This document shows, piece by piece, positions 24,688-32,560 of a stretch of DNA of 64,000 nucleotides. Position 1 is the first letter of the stretch. Each line of letters starts with the position of its first letter. This DNA is from Pararhizobium capsulatum DSM 1112 (lineage in GTDB: Bacteria > Pseudomonadota > Alphaproteobacteria > Rhizobiales > Rhizobiaceae): contig NZ_JAUSVF010000001.1 in NCBI RefSeq assembly GCF_030814475.1, forward strand, positions 2,191,001 to 2,255,000. The letters are read 5' to 3'. The position numbers and the translations under genes are program-made. The notes beneath the pieces are model-generated. The model saw only the letters and a program-made list of their open reading frames with translations. It was not told where the DNA came from and did not search any database.

Positions 24688-25125
24688 ATGGCTCTCAATC
24701 TCATCAAGCTCTGCGTCGGCGCGGATTCCATCGAAGATCTTCGGGAATGGGTCTCTCGCCGATCGCTGGTCGCGATCGCAGCCGGTCTCGAACCGCATTC
24801 GTCCCATACCACCCGGATGGTGCCGAAACGCGTTGAAGAGCTGCTGAACGGCGGCTCTCTCTACTGGGTCATCAAAGGCCAGGTTCAGGCGCGGCAAAAG
24901 CTGCTCGAGATCGAGACGTTTACGGATGCCGACGGCATCGGACGCTGCAATCTTGTCCTCGGCCCGGAAGTCATCGACACGGAATATCAGCCGCGACGCG
25001 CCTTTCAGGGATGGCGATACTTGACCGCGGAGGATGCGCCGCGTGATCTGGCCGCTCTTGGCGAAGGAGCTGCCGAAATGCCGCTGGACCTCCGGCGTGA
25101 ACTGGCTGAGCTCGGGCTTCTTTAG
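24688..25125 (+). CDS. DUF1489 family protein
   Basis: A 145-residue protein. The start at 24688 gives the family's typical 'MALNLIKLCVGADSIEDL'; the upstream in-frame ATG at 24631 is less likely. Other blocks are 'PHSSHTTRMVPKR', 'GGSLYWVIKGQVQARQKL' and 'RRAFQGWRYL'. DUF1489 is confined to alphaproteobacteria and its function is unknown. No ribosome-binding site stands out. It converges with the gene at 25203, and a shared bidirectional terminator lies between. Confidence 0.85.
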   Translation: MALNLIKLCVGADSIEDLREWVSRRSLVAIAAGLEPHSSHTTRMVPKRVEELLNGGSLYWVIKGQVQARQKLLEIETFTDADGIGRCNLVLGPEVIDTEYQPRRAFQGWRYLTAEDAPRDLAALGEGAAEMPLDLRRELAELGLL

Positions 25126-25150
25126 GCGCTATCCACCGACATTCCTACAG

Positions 25151-25189
25151 GAAGCAGAAAAGCCCGGCGGGACCGGGCTTTTCTGCTTC
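25151..25189. terminator. Bidirectional terminator with 17-bp perfect stem
   Basis: Arms 25151-25167 and 25173-25189 are perfectly complementary (GAAGCAGAAAAGCCCGG and its inverse), with a 5-nt loop. T-rich arms on both strands end transcripts from both sides: the DUF1489 gene (stop 25125) and the convergent gene (stop 25203). Confidence 0.88.
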
Positions 25190-25202
25190 CTTTTCGGAGC
25201 GC

Positions 25203-25472
25203 TCAACGAACCCGCAAGCGGATCGGATAGCGCCCGGAGGGGGATGTGACGTGGACGTGGATGCAGGCATGCGGCTGGGTCGAGCGCCAGGCACGTGCTC
25301 CGTGGGTAAGAAGCAAGGTTACCAGATCCTTGGTGCGCGAGCGCGGACGGGCAATCCCGAGTTCGGCTATGCGCATCGCAGCTTCATGCAGCGGATGCAG
25401 GCCGGTTCGGCCCGGTTTTCGTTTCTTCTCCGGCCCGGGCGTGAGGCCCGTGCCGTTTTCGTTCATTGCCAT
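25203..25472 (-). CDS. Small hypothetical protein
   Basis: An 89-residue basic protein starting at 25472 with GAGG upstream; a second in-frame ATG follows two codons later. It contains 'PLHEAAMRIAELGIARPRSRTKDLVTLLLTHGARAW', a helical segment, and a C-terminal strand 'SGRYPIRLRVR'. I do not recognise it. It lies downstream of the D,D-carboxypeptidase gene on the same strand (76 bp gap) and ends at a shared terminator, so it may be read as the distal part of that transcript. Confidence 0.5.
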   Translation of the reverse strand: MAMNENGTGLTPGPEKKRKPGRTGLHPLHEAAMRIAELGIARPRSRTKDLVTLLLTHGARAWRSTQPHACIHVHVTSPSGRYPIRLRVR

Positions 25473-25547
25473 AACTGACCTCGTACGCACTACTAAAACC
25501 GAGGAGGGATGCCGGCGAAACAAAGCCGGTATCCGAAACTGATGAAA

Positions 25548-27002
25548 TTATTGGGCGCTGGCCCAGCAGGCGAACCCGGCGCGCTTCAGCGCCTTGCAAG
25601 CGTTTACAGCCTTGTCCTGGTTGGAGAAGCCGCCGAAGCGGGCGCGATAGAGCTGGCTGTCGCCGCTGGCAAAGGCAACCGTGAACGGCGTCGCGTTGCG
25701 AAGCACAGTGCCACCCTTGTCTTGGGCATGCTGAAGCATGGCAAGCGCCTGGTCCTTGCTCGGCGTTGCGCCAATCTGGACGATCCAGCCCTCTGGCATG
25801 GTTTCCGAGGCTGCGTCTGTCGGCTTGGCGGCTGCAACGGAGTTGGTGACCTGAGCGTCAACCGCTTCAGCGGGAACCGCAAGACGCTGGCTCTGGGCCT
25901 GCAGTGTGTTGGGCTGTGCCTGCTCCTGAACCAGCGGATTTTCGCTGATCTTCGGTGCGGCTGCGTAGGCTACTTCAACGCTCTGGGTCGTCTCGCCCTG
26001 ATAGCGGAAATCCGGAACAGGGCCTTCATGCGGAAGGTTGAAGCTTCCGCCTGTCGCTGCTACCGTGGTGCTGGCCTGCATGGTCGGCGCATCGGAGGTT
26101 TCCGCAACAAGATTGCCGCTGCCACGACGCGAAGCGGACGGCATGTATTTGGCGACGAGCGCGCGCATCTGGGCGTCGCGGCTGCCACCGGACTTGCCAC
26201 CCAATACCACGCCGACGATGCTGCGCCCGTCCGCCTGGGCAGAGGTTACGAGATTGTAGCCGGCGGCGCGCGTGTAGCCCGTCTTGATGCCATCGACACC
26301 GCGCACATTGCCCAGCAGGCGGTTGTGGTTGCCGATGAGCTGCCTGCCGAACTTGAAGCTGCGCGTAGAGAAATACGAATAGTACTGCGGAAAGTGCTGG
26401 CGAAGGGCCATGCCGAGGCGGGCCTGATCACGTGCCGTCGTCATCTGCTCATCGTTGGGCAGGCCGTTGGCGTTGCGGTAGGTGGTCCGTGTCATGCCGA
26501 GCGCCCGCGCCTTGTTGGTCATGATCCGGCCGAAGCGATCTTCCGAGCCGCCGAGGAATTCGCCGAGTGCGGTAGCAGCGTCGTTAGCCGAACGTGTCAC
26601 CAGTGCCTGGATTGCCTGATCGACAGTAATCGACTGGCCGGCGCGTACGCCGAGCTTCGATGGCGGTTCCGATGATGCGTGCTTGGAAAAGGGGACTTTG
26701 GTGTCCTTCGAAATCTTGCCGGCTTCCAGCGCTTCGAAGGTGAGATAAAGTGTCATCATCTTGGTGAGCGAGGCTGGATAGCGCAGGCTATCGGCGTCTT
26801 CACTATACAGCACCTTGCCGGTCTTGGCGTCGACGACGATCCCGGCATATTGGGCTGCCTTCGCCGGGACGGCGGCAAATGTGAATGAGGCAACCAGGGA
26901 GACCATTGCAACCCGGCAAGCCATCCTGAAGAAGGGCGCCGAAGAGCGTTGAGCGGAACCGTTGAACAGAAATTTGGACACTACACTTCTCTTCATTCTC
27001 AT
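25548..27002 (-). CDS. D-alanyl-D-alanine carboxypeptidase (PBP5-type) with SPOR domain
   Basis: A 484-residue exported penicillin-binding protein. The signal peptide ends near residue 50 ('FTFAAVPAKAA'). The peptidase S11 domain has SLTK at about 78-81 (nucleophile Ser), SAN near 137 and KTG near 242. It trims the terminal D-Ala from peptidoglycan pentapeptides. The usual PBP5 membrane-anchor helix is missing; in its place a Pro/Ala/Gln-rich linker leads to a SPOR domain ('EGWIVQIGATPSKDQALAMLQ...') that binds denuded glycan at the division septum. This combination is typical of rhizobiales and suggests septal action. ATG at 26996 is an alternative start. Confidence 0.92.
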   Translation of the reverse strand: MRMKRSVVSKFLFNGSAQRSSAPFFRMACRVAMVSLVASFTFAAVPAKAAQYAGIVVDAKTGKVLYSEDADSLRYPASLTKMMTLYLTFEALEAGKISKDTKVPFSKHASSEPPSKLGVRAGQSITVDQAIQALVTRSANDAATALGEFLGGSEDRFGRIMTNKARALGMTRTTYRNANGLPNDEQMTTARDQARLGMALRQHFPQYYSYFSTRSFKFGRQLIGNHNRLLGNVRGVDGIKTGYTRAAGYNLVTSAQADGRSIVGVVLGGKSGGSRDAQMRALVAKYMPSASRRGSGNLVAETSDAPTMQASTTVAATGGSFNLPHEGPVPDFRYQGETTQSVEVAYAAAPKISENPLVQEQAQPNTLQAQSQRLAVPAEAVDAQVTNSVAAAKPTDAASETMPEGWIVQIGATPSKDQALAMLQHAQDKGGTVLRNATPFTVAFASGDSQLYRARFGGFSNQDKAVNACKALKRAGFACWASAQ

Positions 27003-27170
27003 TTCACAGATGTCGTCCGGGCGCCGCCTCCACAAACGACCGTTCCGAAGAGACTACCGGCATAGCGTTACCAATCGGTTTATGATGAATGATTGGTTTC
27101 TATATTTTGGGGGGATGTTGCATTTTAGGGGCGTCTTGAATGCAAAGGCGGTAAGCGCCGCTGGATGAGG

Positions 27171-27899
27171 TCATGGAGCCAGTCGTTCGTTGATGAATTT
27201 GATGACGGCTTTGTCGATGGCTTGCCATTGTGGCAGCAATTGGCTGGAAAACCGATAAAGTACCACGAGGTCGGTTCCGATGTGGATATCTCGCTGGCAA
27301 TCGGCGCTGGTTGCACCGTCGGGCGTCTGCGGCAGCAGGCAGCGTACGGCATAGGGCGTGTCTTGGCCGCGATCTGCCGTCAGCAATGTTTCATGGCCAT
27401 AGCCGGACGTTTCGCGCATGTGGTGTTTTACGAGACCTGACGGGCCGGGCGAGGGCGCACCTTCGAACAGATGCTTGTAAATAGGGTCGACGCGTCCGGA
27501 CATGTCCCGCGACATCGTGCTCTGGGATATCTGCATGAAAATGAGAGCGTCCGAACGGTTGATATCGTTGAAAGAGTGGCGGGTTGCGTCACTATAGCCC
27601 TGCATTTCCGGCCAGGTCGCGTAGAGATCGACGCGCTCGGTCGCGCCGGTTGCTCTCTGATCCGCAAAACGGATCGTGTTCGAAGCAAGGCGCAAGTGGT
27701 CCTGCCCTATGATGATGTCGTTGATATCTGTGTTTTCGGTGTGACCTGCAAGCGCGAGGCTGCCGCCATACCATTGGCCCGCAAGGCTGATGAGACTGGT
27801 CAGGGCCGCCAGCGTGATGGCGACAGCCGTCACACTATAAAGAAAACGCTTGCCGATCAGCGGGGCGTGGTCTTCCGTTGCGGGTTGCTCGGCGGTCAT
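27171..27899 (-). CDS. Membrane-anchored hypothetical protein
   Basis: A 242-residue protein. The start at 27899 has AGGAG upstream. One N-terminal membrane segment ('FLYSVTAVAITLAALTSLISLAG', about 18-40) is followed by a periplasmic domain with 'HLRLASNTIRFADQR', 'LYATWPEMQGYSDATRHSFND' and a Cys pair ('RCLLPQ...ADCQRD') that could form a disulfide. Similar proteins are conserved across Rhizobiaceae as hypothetical proteins; I know no function. It is monocistronic. Confidence 0.75.
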   Translation of the reverse strand: MTAEQPATEDHAPLIGKRFLYSVTAVAITLAALTSLISLAGQWYGGSLALAGHTENTDINDIIIGQDHLRLASNTIRFADQRATGATERVDLYATWPEMQGYSDATRHSFNDINRSDALIFMQISQSTMSRDMSGRVDPIYKHLFEGAPSPGPSGLVKHHMRETSGYGHETLLTADRGQDTPYAVRCLLPQTPDGATSADCQRDIHIGTDLVVLYRFSSQLLPQWQAIDKAVIKFINERLAP

Positions 27900-28139
27900 G
27901 CACGGCTCCTGGCTTTGTCGGCTTTGCATCTGCAGGGAGGCAATTCATTGCAGACGGTGCTGGTCTGGACCTTGTGGGAGGCGCAACATGGAGCGACGCT
28001 GCGGCAAGCGCGGTTGATGTTTGGTTAAAGTGGGATGGATGGCGGCGTTGAAATAGAAGTGGCCGGTTCCGGGGACAGCGGAACCGGCCGGGAGGGCGGG
28101 TCTGACACGGGGACAGGGGACTGACCGGCGCCCTTCTCG

Positions 28140-28178
28140 TTCACGATCCGGACATAGGAGCCGGATCGTGAATTTTTA
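28140..28178 (+). terminator. Strong hairpin at the 3' end of the BTLCP gene
   Basis: TTCACGATCCGG (28140-28151) and CCGGATCGTGAA (28161-28172) form a perfect 12-bp stem with a 9-nt loop, followed on the + strand by TTTTTAC. Leftward it closes the cysteine-peptidase transcript but lacks a U-run. A second perfect hairpin (GGCCGGTTCC, 28061-28070 with 28080-28089) lies 70 bp further on. Confidence 0.65.
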
Positions 28179-28787
28179 CTGGGTGCTCACGCTACCCACT
28201 GCAACGGCGCGGCCGTCCTGCAGCTTGACCCAGCGGCCGGAATTGTTTTCCGACTGGCGCTTGAGGAAAGTGTACTCGGTCTCCGACCACAGCATCACCT
28301 TGTTGCGCATGTTGTCGAGAATGAAGTCGCCGCGATCGGTGCGGACGGTAAGCACCGCATGACCGTCGCCATTGGGCTGCAGCACGACCGTGATCAGAAG
28401 GTCCGACGGAGAGAAGCCTGCATCGATCAGTTTCTTGCGCTTCAGAAGGACGTAGTCCTCGCAATCGCCGACCTTGTCGGGGTAGGCCCAGTACTCTTCG
28501 ACGCCATAGATATCCTTGTCGGTCATCGGAGTAACTGTCTGGTTGGTGTCGTAGTTGACTTCCAGGATCTTTTTCCAGCCTTCGCGCGTCAGGACGCCCG
28601 GTGCGCCGCTGGATGGATTGGCCTGACATTCCTGCGGCATGCGCTTGCAGAATTCATAGTGACCGACGGGCGGATTGGTTGCGCCATCTGTGGTCATGTT
28701 TGCAGGAAATGCGAAAGCTGCGGGTGCAAGTACAAAAGTCAGAAGAGCGCCAAAAACGCCTGCTTTCAAGGATGTGTTGTTCTTCAT
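28176..28787 (-). CDS. Bacterial transglutaminase-like cysteine peptidase (BTLCP)
   Basis: A 203-residue exported protein. The start at 28787 follows GGGGAGA. The signal peptide ('FGALLTFVLAPAAFAF', cleavage near residue 26) is followed by the BTLCP domain. The catalytic Cys is in 'VGDCEDYVLLKRKKL' (C about 109), the His in 'DGHAVLTVRT' (about 143) and the Asp in 'FILDNM' (about 157). In other bacteria this family (LapG type) cleaves adhesins under c-di-GMP control. Rhizobial copies are often present in several paralogues without lapD. A PilZ protein gene lies 0.6 kb away, which may be coincidence. Confidence 0.88.
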   Translation of the reverse strand: MKNNTSLKAGVFGALLTFVLAPAAFAFPANMTTDGATNPPVGHYEFCKRMPQECQANPSSGAPGVLTREGWKKILEVNYDTNQTVTPMTDKDIYGVEEYWAYPDKVGDCEDYVLLKRKKLIDAGFSPSDLLITVVLQPNGDGHAVLTVRTDRGDFILDNMRNKVMLWSETEYTFLKRQSENNSGRWVKLQDGRAVAVGSVSTQ

Positions 28788-29098
28788 GTCTGTCTCCCCG
28801 TTCTGGTTTGACAATGACACAGAGTTTTTTACTGCTCGCCAATTTTTGAAGTAAAATTAAGAACAAATGCGAAGACAATAAGTATAAAATGAAAACCTAT
28901 ATTTATGTTATTTTGAATTGTATTTGATTTTGTTTTGACTAAAATTTTCGAGATATTTTAATTATCGCCTGAGGGGTAATCATGTGTTTACCAGCTAAAG
29001 TCCCGTCAATCCTGGATCTTTCGCGCATGCGTATTGAGAGTGAGTCGGGCGTGGCTTCGGGCAGGAAGTGGCGGGCTATATCCGGGAGGTGTTTGAGA
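28788..29098. other. A/T-rich intergenic region upstream of the BTLCP gene
   Basis: About 310 bp. The part from 28845 to 28975 is strikingly A/T-rich, in contrast to the G+C-rich surroundings, with runs such as TTTTGAATTGTATTTGATTTTG. It lies directly upstream of the leftward BTLCP gene and of the doubtful rightward small gene. It probably contains their promoters and may be a site for nucleoid proteins such as MucR/Ros. No operator is recognised. Confidence 0.55.
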
Positions 29099-29356
29099 AT
29101 GGATGAAGCCCACGTCGAAGACCGCAAAAGCCGGCCGAAGCCGCAAAAGACAACGAAACCGGCGAAAAATATTTTTGCGTTTTTGTTGGAAAAGTCGCTG
29201 CGTATCGGGAAAGCACGGTCGGTTCTGTTTCAAATCGAAACAGATACGGCTTATTCCCGGTGGTGTTCGGGCTTTTGCGGAGCAGGTGGTTCGCTTTGCT
29301 CACGGCGCCACAAACAAAACGCCCGCGACGGACGTGTCAGCGGGCTGGTTTTTTAA
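29099..29356 (+). CDS. Doubtful small basic protein
   Basis: An 85-residue frame starting at 29099 behind a good GGGAGG site and ending at the bidirectional terminator. The translation is very basic ('DRKSRPKPQKTTKPAKNIFAFLLEKSLRIGKARS') and then Cys/Gly/Arg-rich, with the last codons lying in the terminator stem. The ribosome-binding site is the only real support. It could equally be the body of a non-coding RNA. Confidence 0.25.
   Translation: MDEAHVEDRKSRPKPQKTTKPAKNIFAFLLEKSLRIGKARSVLFQIETDTAYSRWCSGFCGAGGSLCSRRHKQNARDGRVSGLVF
29321..29355. terminator. Bidirectional terminator after the PilZ gene
   Basis: GCCCGC (29321-29326) and GCGGGC (29340-29345) with further inner pairing. On the + strand it is followed by TGGTTTTTTAAA; on the - strand by GTTTTGTTTG. 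It closes the leftward PilZ transcript (stop 29400). Confidence 0.75.
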
Positions 29357-29399
29357 AGCTATAAAAGTCAAATGAAGAGATGGCTGTCTGCCGAGCCGA

Positions 29400-30008
29400 T
29401 CAGAGGAATTCCCGCAGAGCGTCGCGCGATTGGACGCCGAGGAACTCGATCGCCATGCCTTCCTGGAAGTGTCGGACGACACGACCCTTCATGCCGCCAA
29501 GCTGAACGCCAGTCCCTAGCGGAATGCGGCTCTCCGTATCAACCGCGGCGCCCGAGAGCGAAAGGTCGATGATACGGCATGCGTATTTGCTGCCGTCTTC
29601 AAGCGTCAATTCTGTGCGGATCTTGCGTGGGGCAAGGCGATCGTGACGGCGGTCTTCCGGCAGGCCAAGTTCGTGCTTGTTGGCGATCCAGGTGAGCTGC
29701 GCGGCAAGCTTTTCGCGCTTGCGATCGGTAGCGTTGATCTTGATGACAAAGGCATCGTCCGTAAGGCGAGAAACCGTGCCTTCAAGGCGACCGACATGGT
29801 CGATATAGGCGATGATGCGTTCGCCGGTGCGCGGGCGCGCCTCGCAGGTAAAGAACGCATCGCCGGGCGACATGTCCGTTGCCGTGCATTCGAACTCATC
29901 ATGATTTGCAAGCATCAGGCGGCCTGCAAGATTGACGGAGACGCGCTGAAACGCACCTTCGTCATGCTGCTTTGGACCGGCGGATTGTGCCTGCTGAAAT
30001 GAATACAT
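29400..30008 (-). CDS. Tandem PilZ-domain protein, probable c-di-GMP receptor
   Basis: A 202-residue soluble protein with two PilZ-like units. The N-terminal unit (about 18-95) has 'FQRVSVNLAGRLML' and 'ATDMSPGDAFF', a weaker match. The C-terminal unit (about 117-200) has 'RRHDRLAPRKIRTEL' followed by 'IDLSLSGAAV', close to the RxxxR and (D/N)xSxxG c-di-GMP-binding signature. It probably relays c-di-GMP to motility or surface functions. GTG at 30014 is an alternative start. It is monocistronic. Confidence 0.85.
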   Translation of the reverse strand: MYSFQQAQSAGPKQHDEGAFQRVSVNLAGRLMLANHDEFECTATDMSPGDAFFTCEARPRTGERIIAYIDHVGRLEGTVSRLTDDAFVIKINATDRKREKLAAQLTWIANKHELGLPEDRRHDRLAPRKIRTELTLEDGSKYACRIIDLSLSGAAVDTESRIPLGTGVQLGGMKGRVVRHFQEGMAIEFLGVQSRDALREFL

Positions 30009-30130
30009 GACCACACTGTCGAGACGTCGATCTTAGGACCGCTTCTACACCAGCCAAGTTAATAGAACGTTTGTCCGGTGATCATGCTTGCATCCAGATG
30101 CAACTTGAGCATGCGTTTTTGAACGACGCG

Positions 30131-30766
30131 CTAAGGCTGCTTCTCCTTGCCGCCTTCCACGACGCGAAGATGAAGCACCCGTCGAAGCGCGCCACCGAGC
30201 CCGTACAGTTCGGGGCGAGGAGGGAGGGGAGGAAGCTTTATCTCCGGCCTGTTCTGCAGGAAGGGAGCTGCCTTGGTCACGTCAAGTACGCGTACGCCGT
30301 TGAGCTCCAGATAGTTGGCCGGCGTCGCATCCAGCCACAGCGGACGTGAAAGCGGGACAAGCGCGCCGAGAATGCGATCCATTTTGCCCTCGGACGATCT
30401 GAGCGGCAGAAGCACCACTTCCGTTGGCAACCGTTCGGGGCTTCCACTAAGCGCCATTGCCGACAGAACGACTGGAAGCTTTTGTGTGAGGACGTCGTGC
30501 AGGATGCAGTCGATCTTGGAAGCCTGTTCTGCGACCCAGAGCGCATCGAAGCGAGAGCCTCTGAGTTCGCGGGAGAAAAGTGCACAAATCCGCGTACCGG
30601 CCAGTCGAAACCGGATTTCGTTGTCCGCGCGATTTTCGAGAATGAACAGGTCGGCCAGCAGCGTACGGATGTGTCCTGGTTCGATCTGGTCGCGCGAGGG
30701 GGCTTCGCCATGACCGCGCAATTCGTTCCAGTAACTGAAGATCCCGATCGCGGCTTTGCTGCGCAT
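30131..30766 (-). CDS. PAS-domain protein (PAS_5 family)
   Basis: A 211-residue protein of the alphaproteobacterial PAS_5 type. It starts 'AIGIFSYWNELRGHGEAPSRDQIEPGHIRTLLADLFILEN', followed by a PAS core ('EIRFRLAGTRICALFSRELRGSRFDALW', 'VVLSAMALSGSPERLPTEVVLLPLRSSEGKMDRILGALVPL') and a Pro-rich C-terminus. No output domain is attached. Members are often found near PilZ proteins in rhizobia and caulobacters; here the PilZ gene is its downstream neighbour on the same strand (122 bp gap). Ligand unknown. Confidence 0.82.
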   Translation of the reverse strand: MRSKAAIGIFSYWNELRGHGEAPSRDQIEPGHIRTLLADLFILENRADNEIRFRLAGTRICALFSRELRGSRFDALWVAEQASKIDCILHDVLTQKLPVVLSAMALSGSPERLPTEVVLLPLRSSEGKMDRILGALVPLSRPLWLDATPANYLELNGVRVLDVTKAAPFLQNRPEIKLPPLPPRPELYGLGGALRRVLHLRVVEGGKEKQP

Positions 30767-30890
30767 GCTTCATTCCATTCATTGCAATTGTGCCGCAATG
30801 GCACGACTGGCGACCGCAAGCCGCCGTAGAATCCTGACGCAGCGAATTCCGTGCCAGCCGGAAATTAAGGTTAACAAGTGGTTTAGATTG

Positions 30891-31019
30891 CGCCTGTTGT
30901 GCCTTCGTGGCATCAGGGGACATCACTTCACGAAGGGTTGCCTTCGGCACACAGACTTAGGGTCCACGGGGATTTCGGGGACTTGCGGCCGTTCAGTTCA
31001 GCTGGACGGCCATTTTTTT
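30891..31019 (+). ncRNA. Candidate structured non-coding RNA
   Basis: Between the leftward PAS gene and the rightward rhomboid gene lies a compact set of pairings. TGTGC-CTTCGTG (30898-30909) pairs with CACGAAG (30929-30935) and GCACA (30947-30951). A following GTCC/GGAC-type hairpin lies near 30960-30982. A terminal hairpin, GGCCGT with ACGGCC (30987-31011), is followed by seven T. A strong terminator with no coding frame before it implies a short transcript of about 120-130 nt ending near 31018. It matches no RNA family I can name. It could be a trans-acting sRNA or a leader of the rhomboid gene. Confidence 0.5.
30987..31019 (+). terminator. Rho-independent terminator of the candidate RNA
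   Basis: GGCCGT (30987-30992) with ACGGCC (31006-31011), additional CAG/CTG pairing inside, then ATTTTTTTG. It is rightward and 109 bp before the rhomboid start. Confidence 0.75.
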
Positions 31020-31127
31020 GCATGCTGTTCAAGCTCTGCCTGCCCCTGTCGGTGAGGGGGTGAATCGGCTAGACCCAACGGACCGGCAGAGCCACGCCGT
31101 GAGACAGGATGTAGAGAGCGAGACAGC

Positions 31128-31862
31128 ATGACGGACGAACCGGAAGCCCCAGGTGCCCCAGCGGCAAACGGCGAGCAGGTCAGCGAGCGTCGACACGAAC
31201 CTGCCTTCAATCTGCCCGGCGGGCTGGTTGTCATTCTGGCCGTTCTGGTCGTGATACATGCCGCCAGAACTTATCTGTTGCCGACGTTGATCGATAATGA
31301 GCTGGTGTTCAACTTTGCCTTTCTTCCGGCGCGCTACGACCATCCTTTGGCAGAGCAGAGCCTCGCCTGGCTCTGGAGTCCTGTCACCTATTCCTTCCTG
31401 CACGGAAGCTGGGAACACCTGATCTTCAACGGCTTCTGGATGGTCGCCTTCGGGGCTCCGGTGGTTCGGCGGATCGGCATGGCACGGCTTGCCGTCTTCT
31501 GGTGCCTGTCGGCTGCCGCAGCCGTTGCGCTTCACCTTGCCTTGCACTGGGGAGAGATGACGGTGGTCGTCGGCGCCTCCGGCGTGGTCTCGGGCCTGAT
31601 GGGTGCGGCGGCGCGCTTTGCGTTTTCGCCAAGCGGTCGCATCAGCCGCCAGTTTGCTCATCTCAACCGCCGACTCACTGTTGTCGAAGCGCTGAGCAAT
31701 CGTTCGGTGCTGGTTTTTGCAGGAATATGGTTCCTGACGAATTTCATGATCGGTCTAGGCGTTTTTGCATTCGGCGGCGCAGGTGCGATCGCCTGGGAGG
31801 CCCATATTGGCGGTTTTCTCTTCGGTTTTCTGCTTTTTGACCTCTTTGACCCGCGAAAATAA
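31128..31862 (+). CDS. Rhomboid-family intramembrane serine protease
   Basis: A 244-residue polytopic protein with six to seven membrane segments. The nucleophile is in 'VVGASGVVSG' (Ser151), and the partner His lies in 'WEAHIGGFLFG' near the C-terminus (about 224). The oxyanion-side motif 'FLHGSWEHLIFNGFWM' (about 90-105) is intact. It cleaves transmembrane substrates inside the inner membrane; its substrate is unknown. The first 25 residues are a soluble Pro/Ala/Glu-rich extension. It probably has its own promoter after the candidate RNA. Confidence 0.93.
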   Translation: MTDEPEAPGAPAANGEQVSERRHEPAFNLPGGLVVILAVLVVIHAARTYLLPTLIDNELVFNFAFLPARYDHPLAEQSLAWLWSPVTYSFLHGSWEHLIFNGFWMVAFGAPVVRRIGMARLAVFWCLSAAAAVALHLALHWGEMTVVVGASGVVSGLMGAAARFAFSPSGRISRQFAHLNRRLTVVEALSNRSVLVFAGIWFLTNFMIGLGVFAFGGAGAIAWEAHIGGFLFGFLLFDLFDPRK

Positions 31863-32076
31863 CCGAGATGCTGCTGGTTTCTTGATTTTCCCGCCCGCTC
31901 GGCGCACCATTCCATGCGTTGGTGCCGAAGTACGGTTCGAGGGAGCGGCTTCCAACGCTTGAAAGTGCGAGTTGGAGGACGTCTGTCGTGTGGACCGATC
32001 CGCGCCCGAAATGCGCATTGTCGTATATCCGGCCCGCCGTTCTGCCTGCCAGACAGCATTGAAGCGGAGGTTTCGA

Positions 32077-32505
32077 ATGTCTGTGAAAGCTATACTCGAT
32101 GAAAAGGGACGGCAGGTTCATACTGTCGATCCGCATGTGACTGTACGTGACGCCGTTGAGGCGCTGCACAAGCACCGTGTCGGTGCCGTTGTCGTCACCA
32201 AGCCCGGCGATAAGATTGCCGGTATTCTCTCAGAGCGCGACATCGTCGCGGGTGTCTCCAAATACGGGGCTGGCTGTCTCGACAAGCCGGTTTCGGCTTT
32301 GATGACGTCGAAGGTTCATGTCTGCAATGAAGAGATGAGCATCAACGATATCATGGAAATCATGAACCATATTCGCGCCCGCCATCTTCCGGTTGAGCGC
32401 AATGGTCGTCTGGTGGGTATCGTGTCGATCGGGGATGCGGTTCGCCGGCATATCACGGCGATCGAGCAGGAGGCCGAACAGATCAAGGCCTATATCGCCA
32501 GCTGA
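32077..32505 (+). CDS. Two-CBS-domain protein
   Basis: A 142-residue protein starting at 32077 behind GCGGAGGT; the upstream in-frame ATG at 31972 lacks support. It consists of a CBS pair: 'VRDAVEALHKHRVGAVVVTKPGDKIAGILSERDIVAGV' and 'INDIMEIMNHIRARHLPVERNGRLVGIVSIGDAVRRHI'. A C-terminal helix 'ITAIEQEAEQIKAYI' follows. Stand-alone CBS pairs bind adenine nucleotides or NAD and regulate partner enzymes; the partner is not evident. A bidirectional hairpin separates it from the convergent patatin gene. Confidence 0.92.
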   Translation: MSVKAILDEKGRQVHTVDPHVTVRDAVEALHKHRVGAVVVTKPGDKIAGILSERDIVAGVSKYGAGCLDKPVSALMTSKVHVCNEEMSINDIMEIMNHIRARHLPVERNGRLVGIVSIGDAVRRHITAIEQEAEQIKAYIAS

Positions 32506-32525
32506 GTTTTACATCTTGAAGTGAG

Positions 32526-32558
32526 AATGGCGCGTCGGTCTGCGGCGCGCCATTTCCG
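32526..32558. terminator. Terminator between the CBS and patatin genes
   Basis: AATGGCGCG (32526-32534) and CGCGCCATT (32546-32554) form a perfect 9-bp stem, followed by TCCGTTT. It serves convergent genes ending at 32505 and 32561. Confidence 0.65.
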
Positions 32559-32560
32559 TT

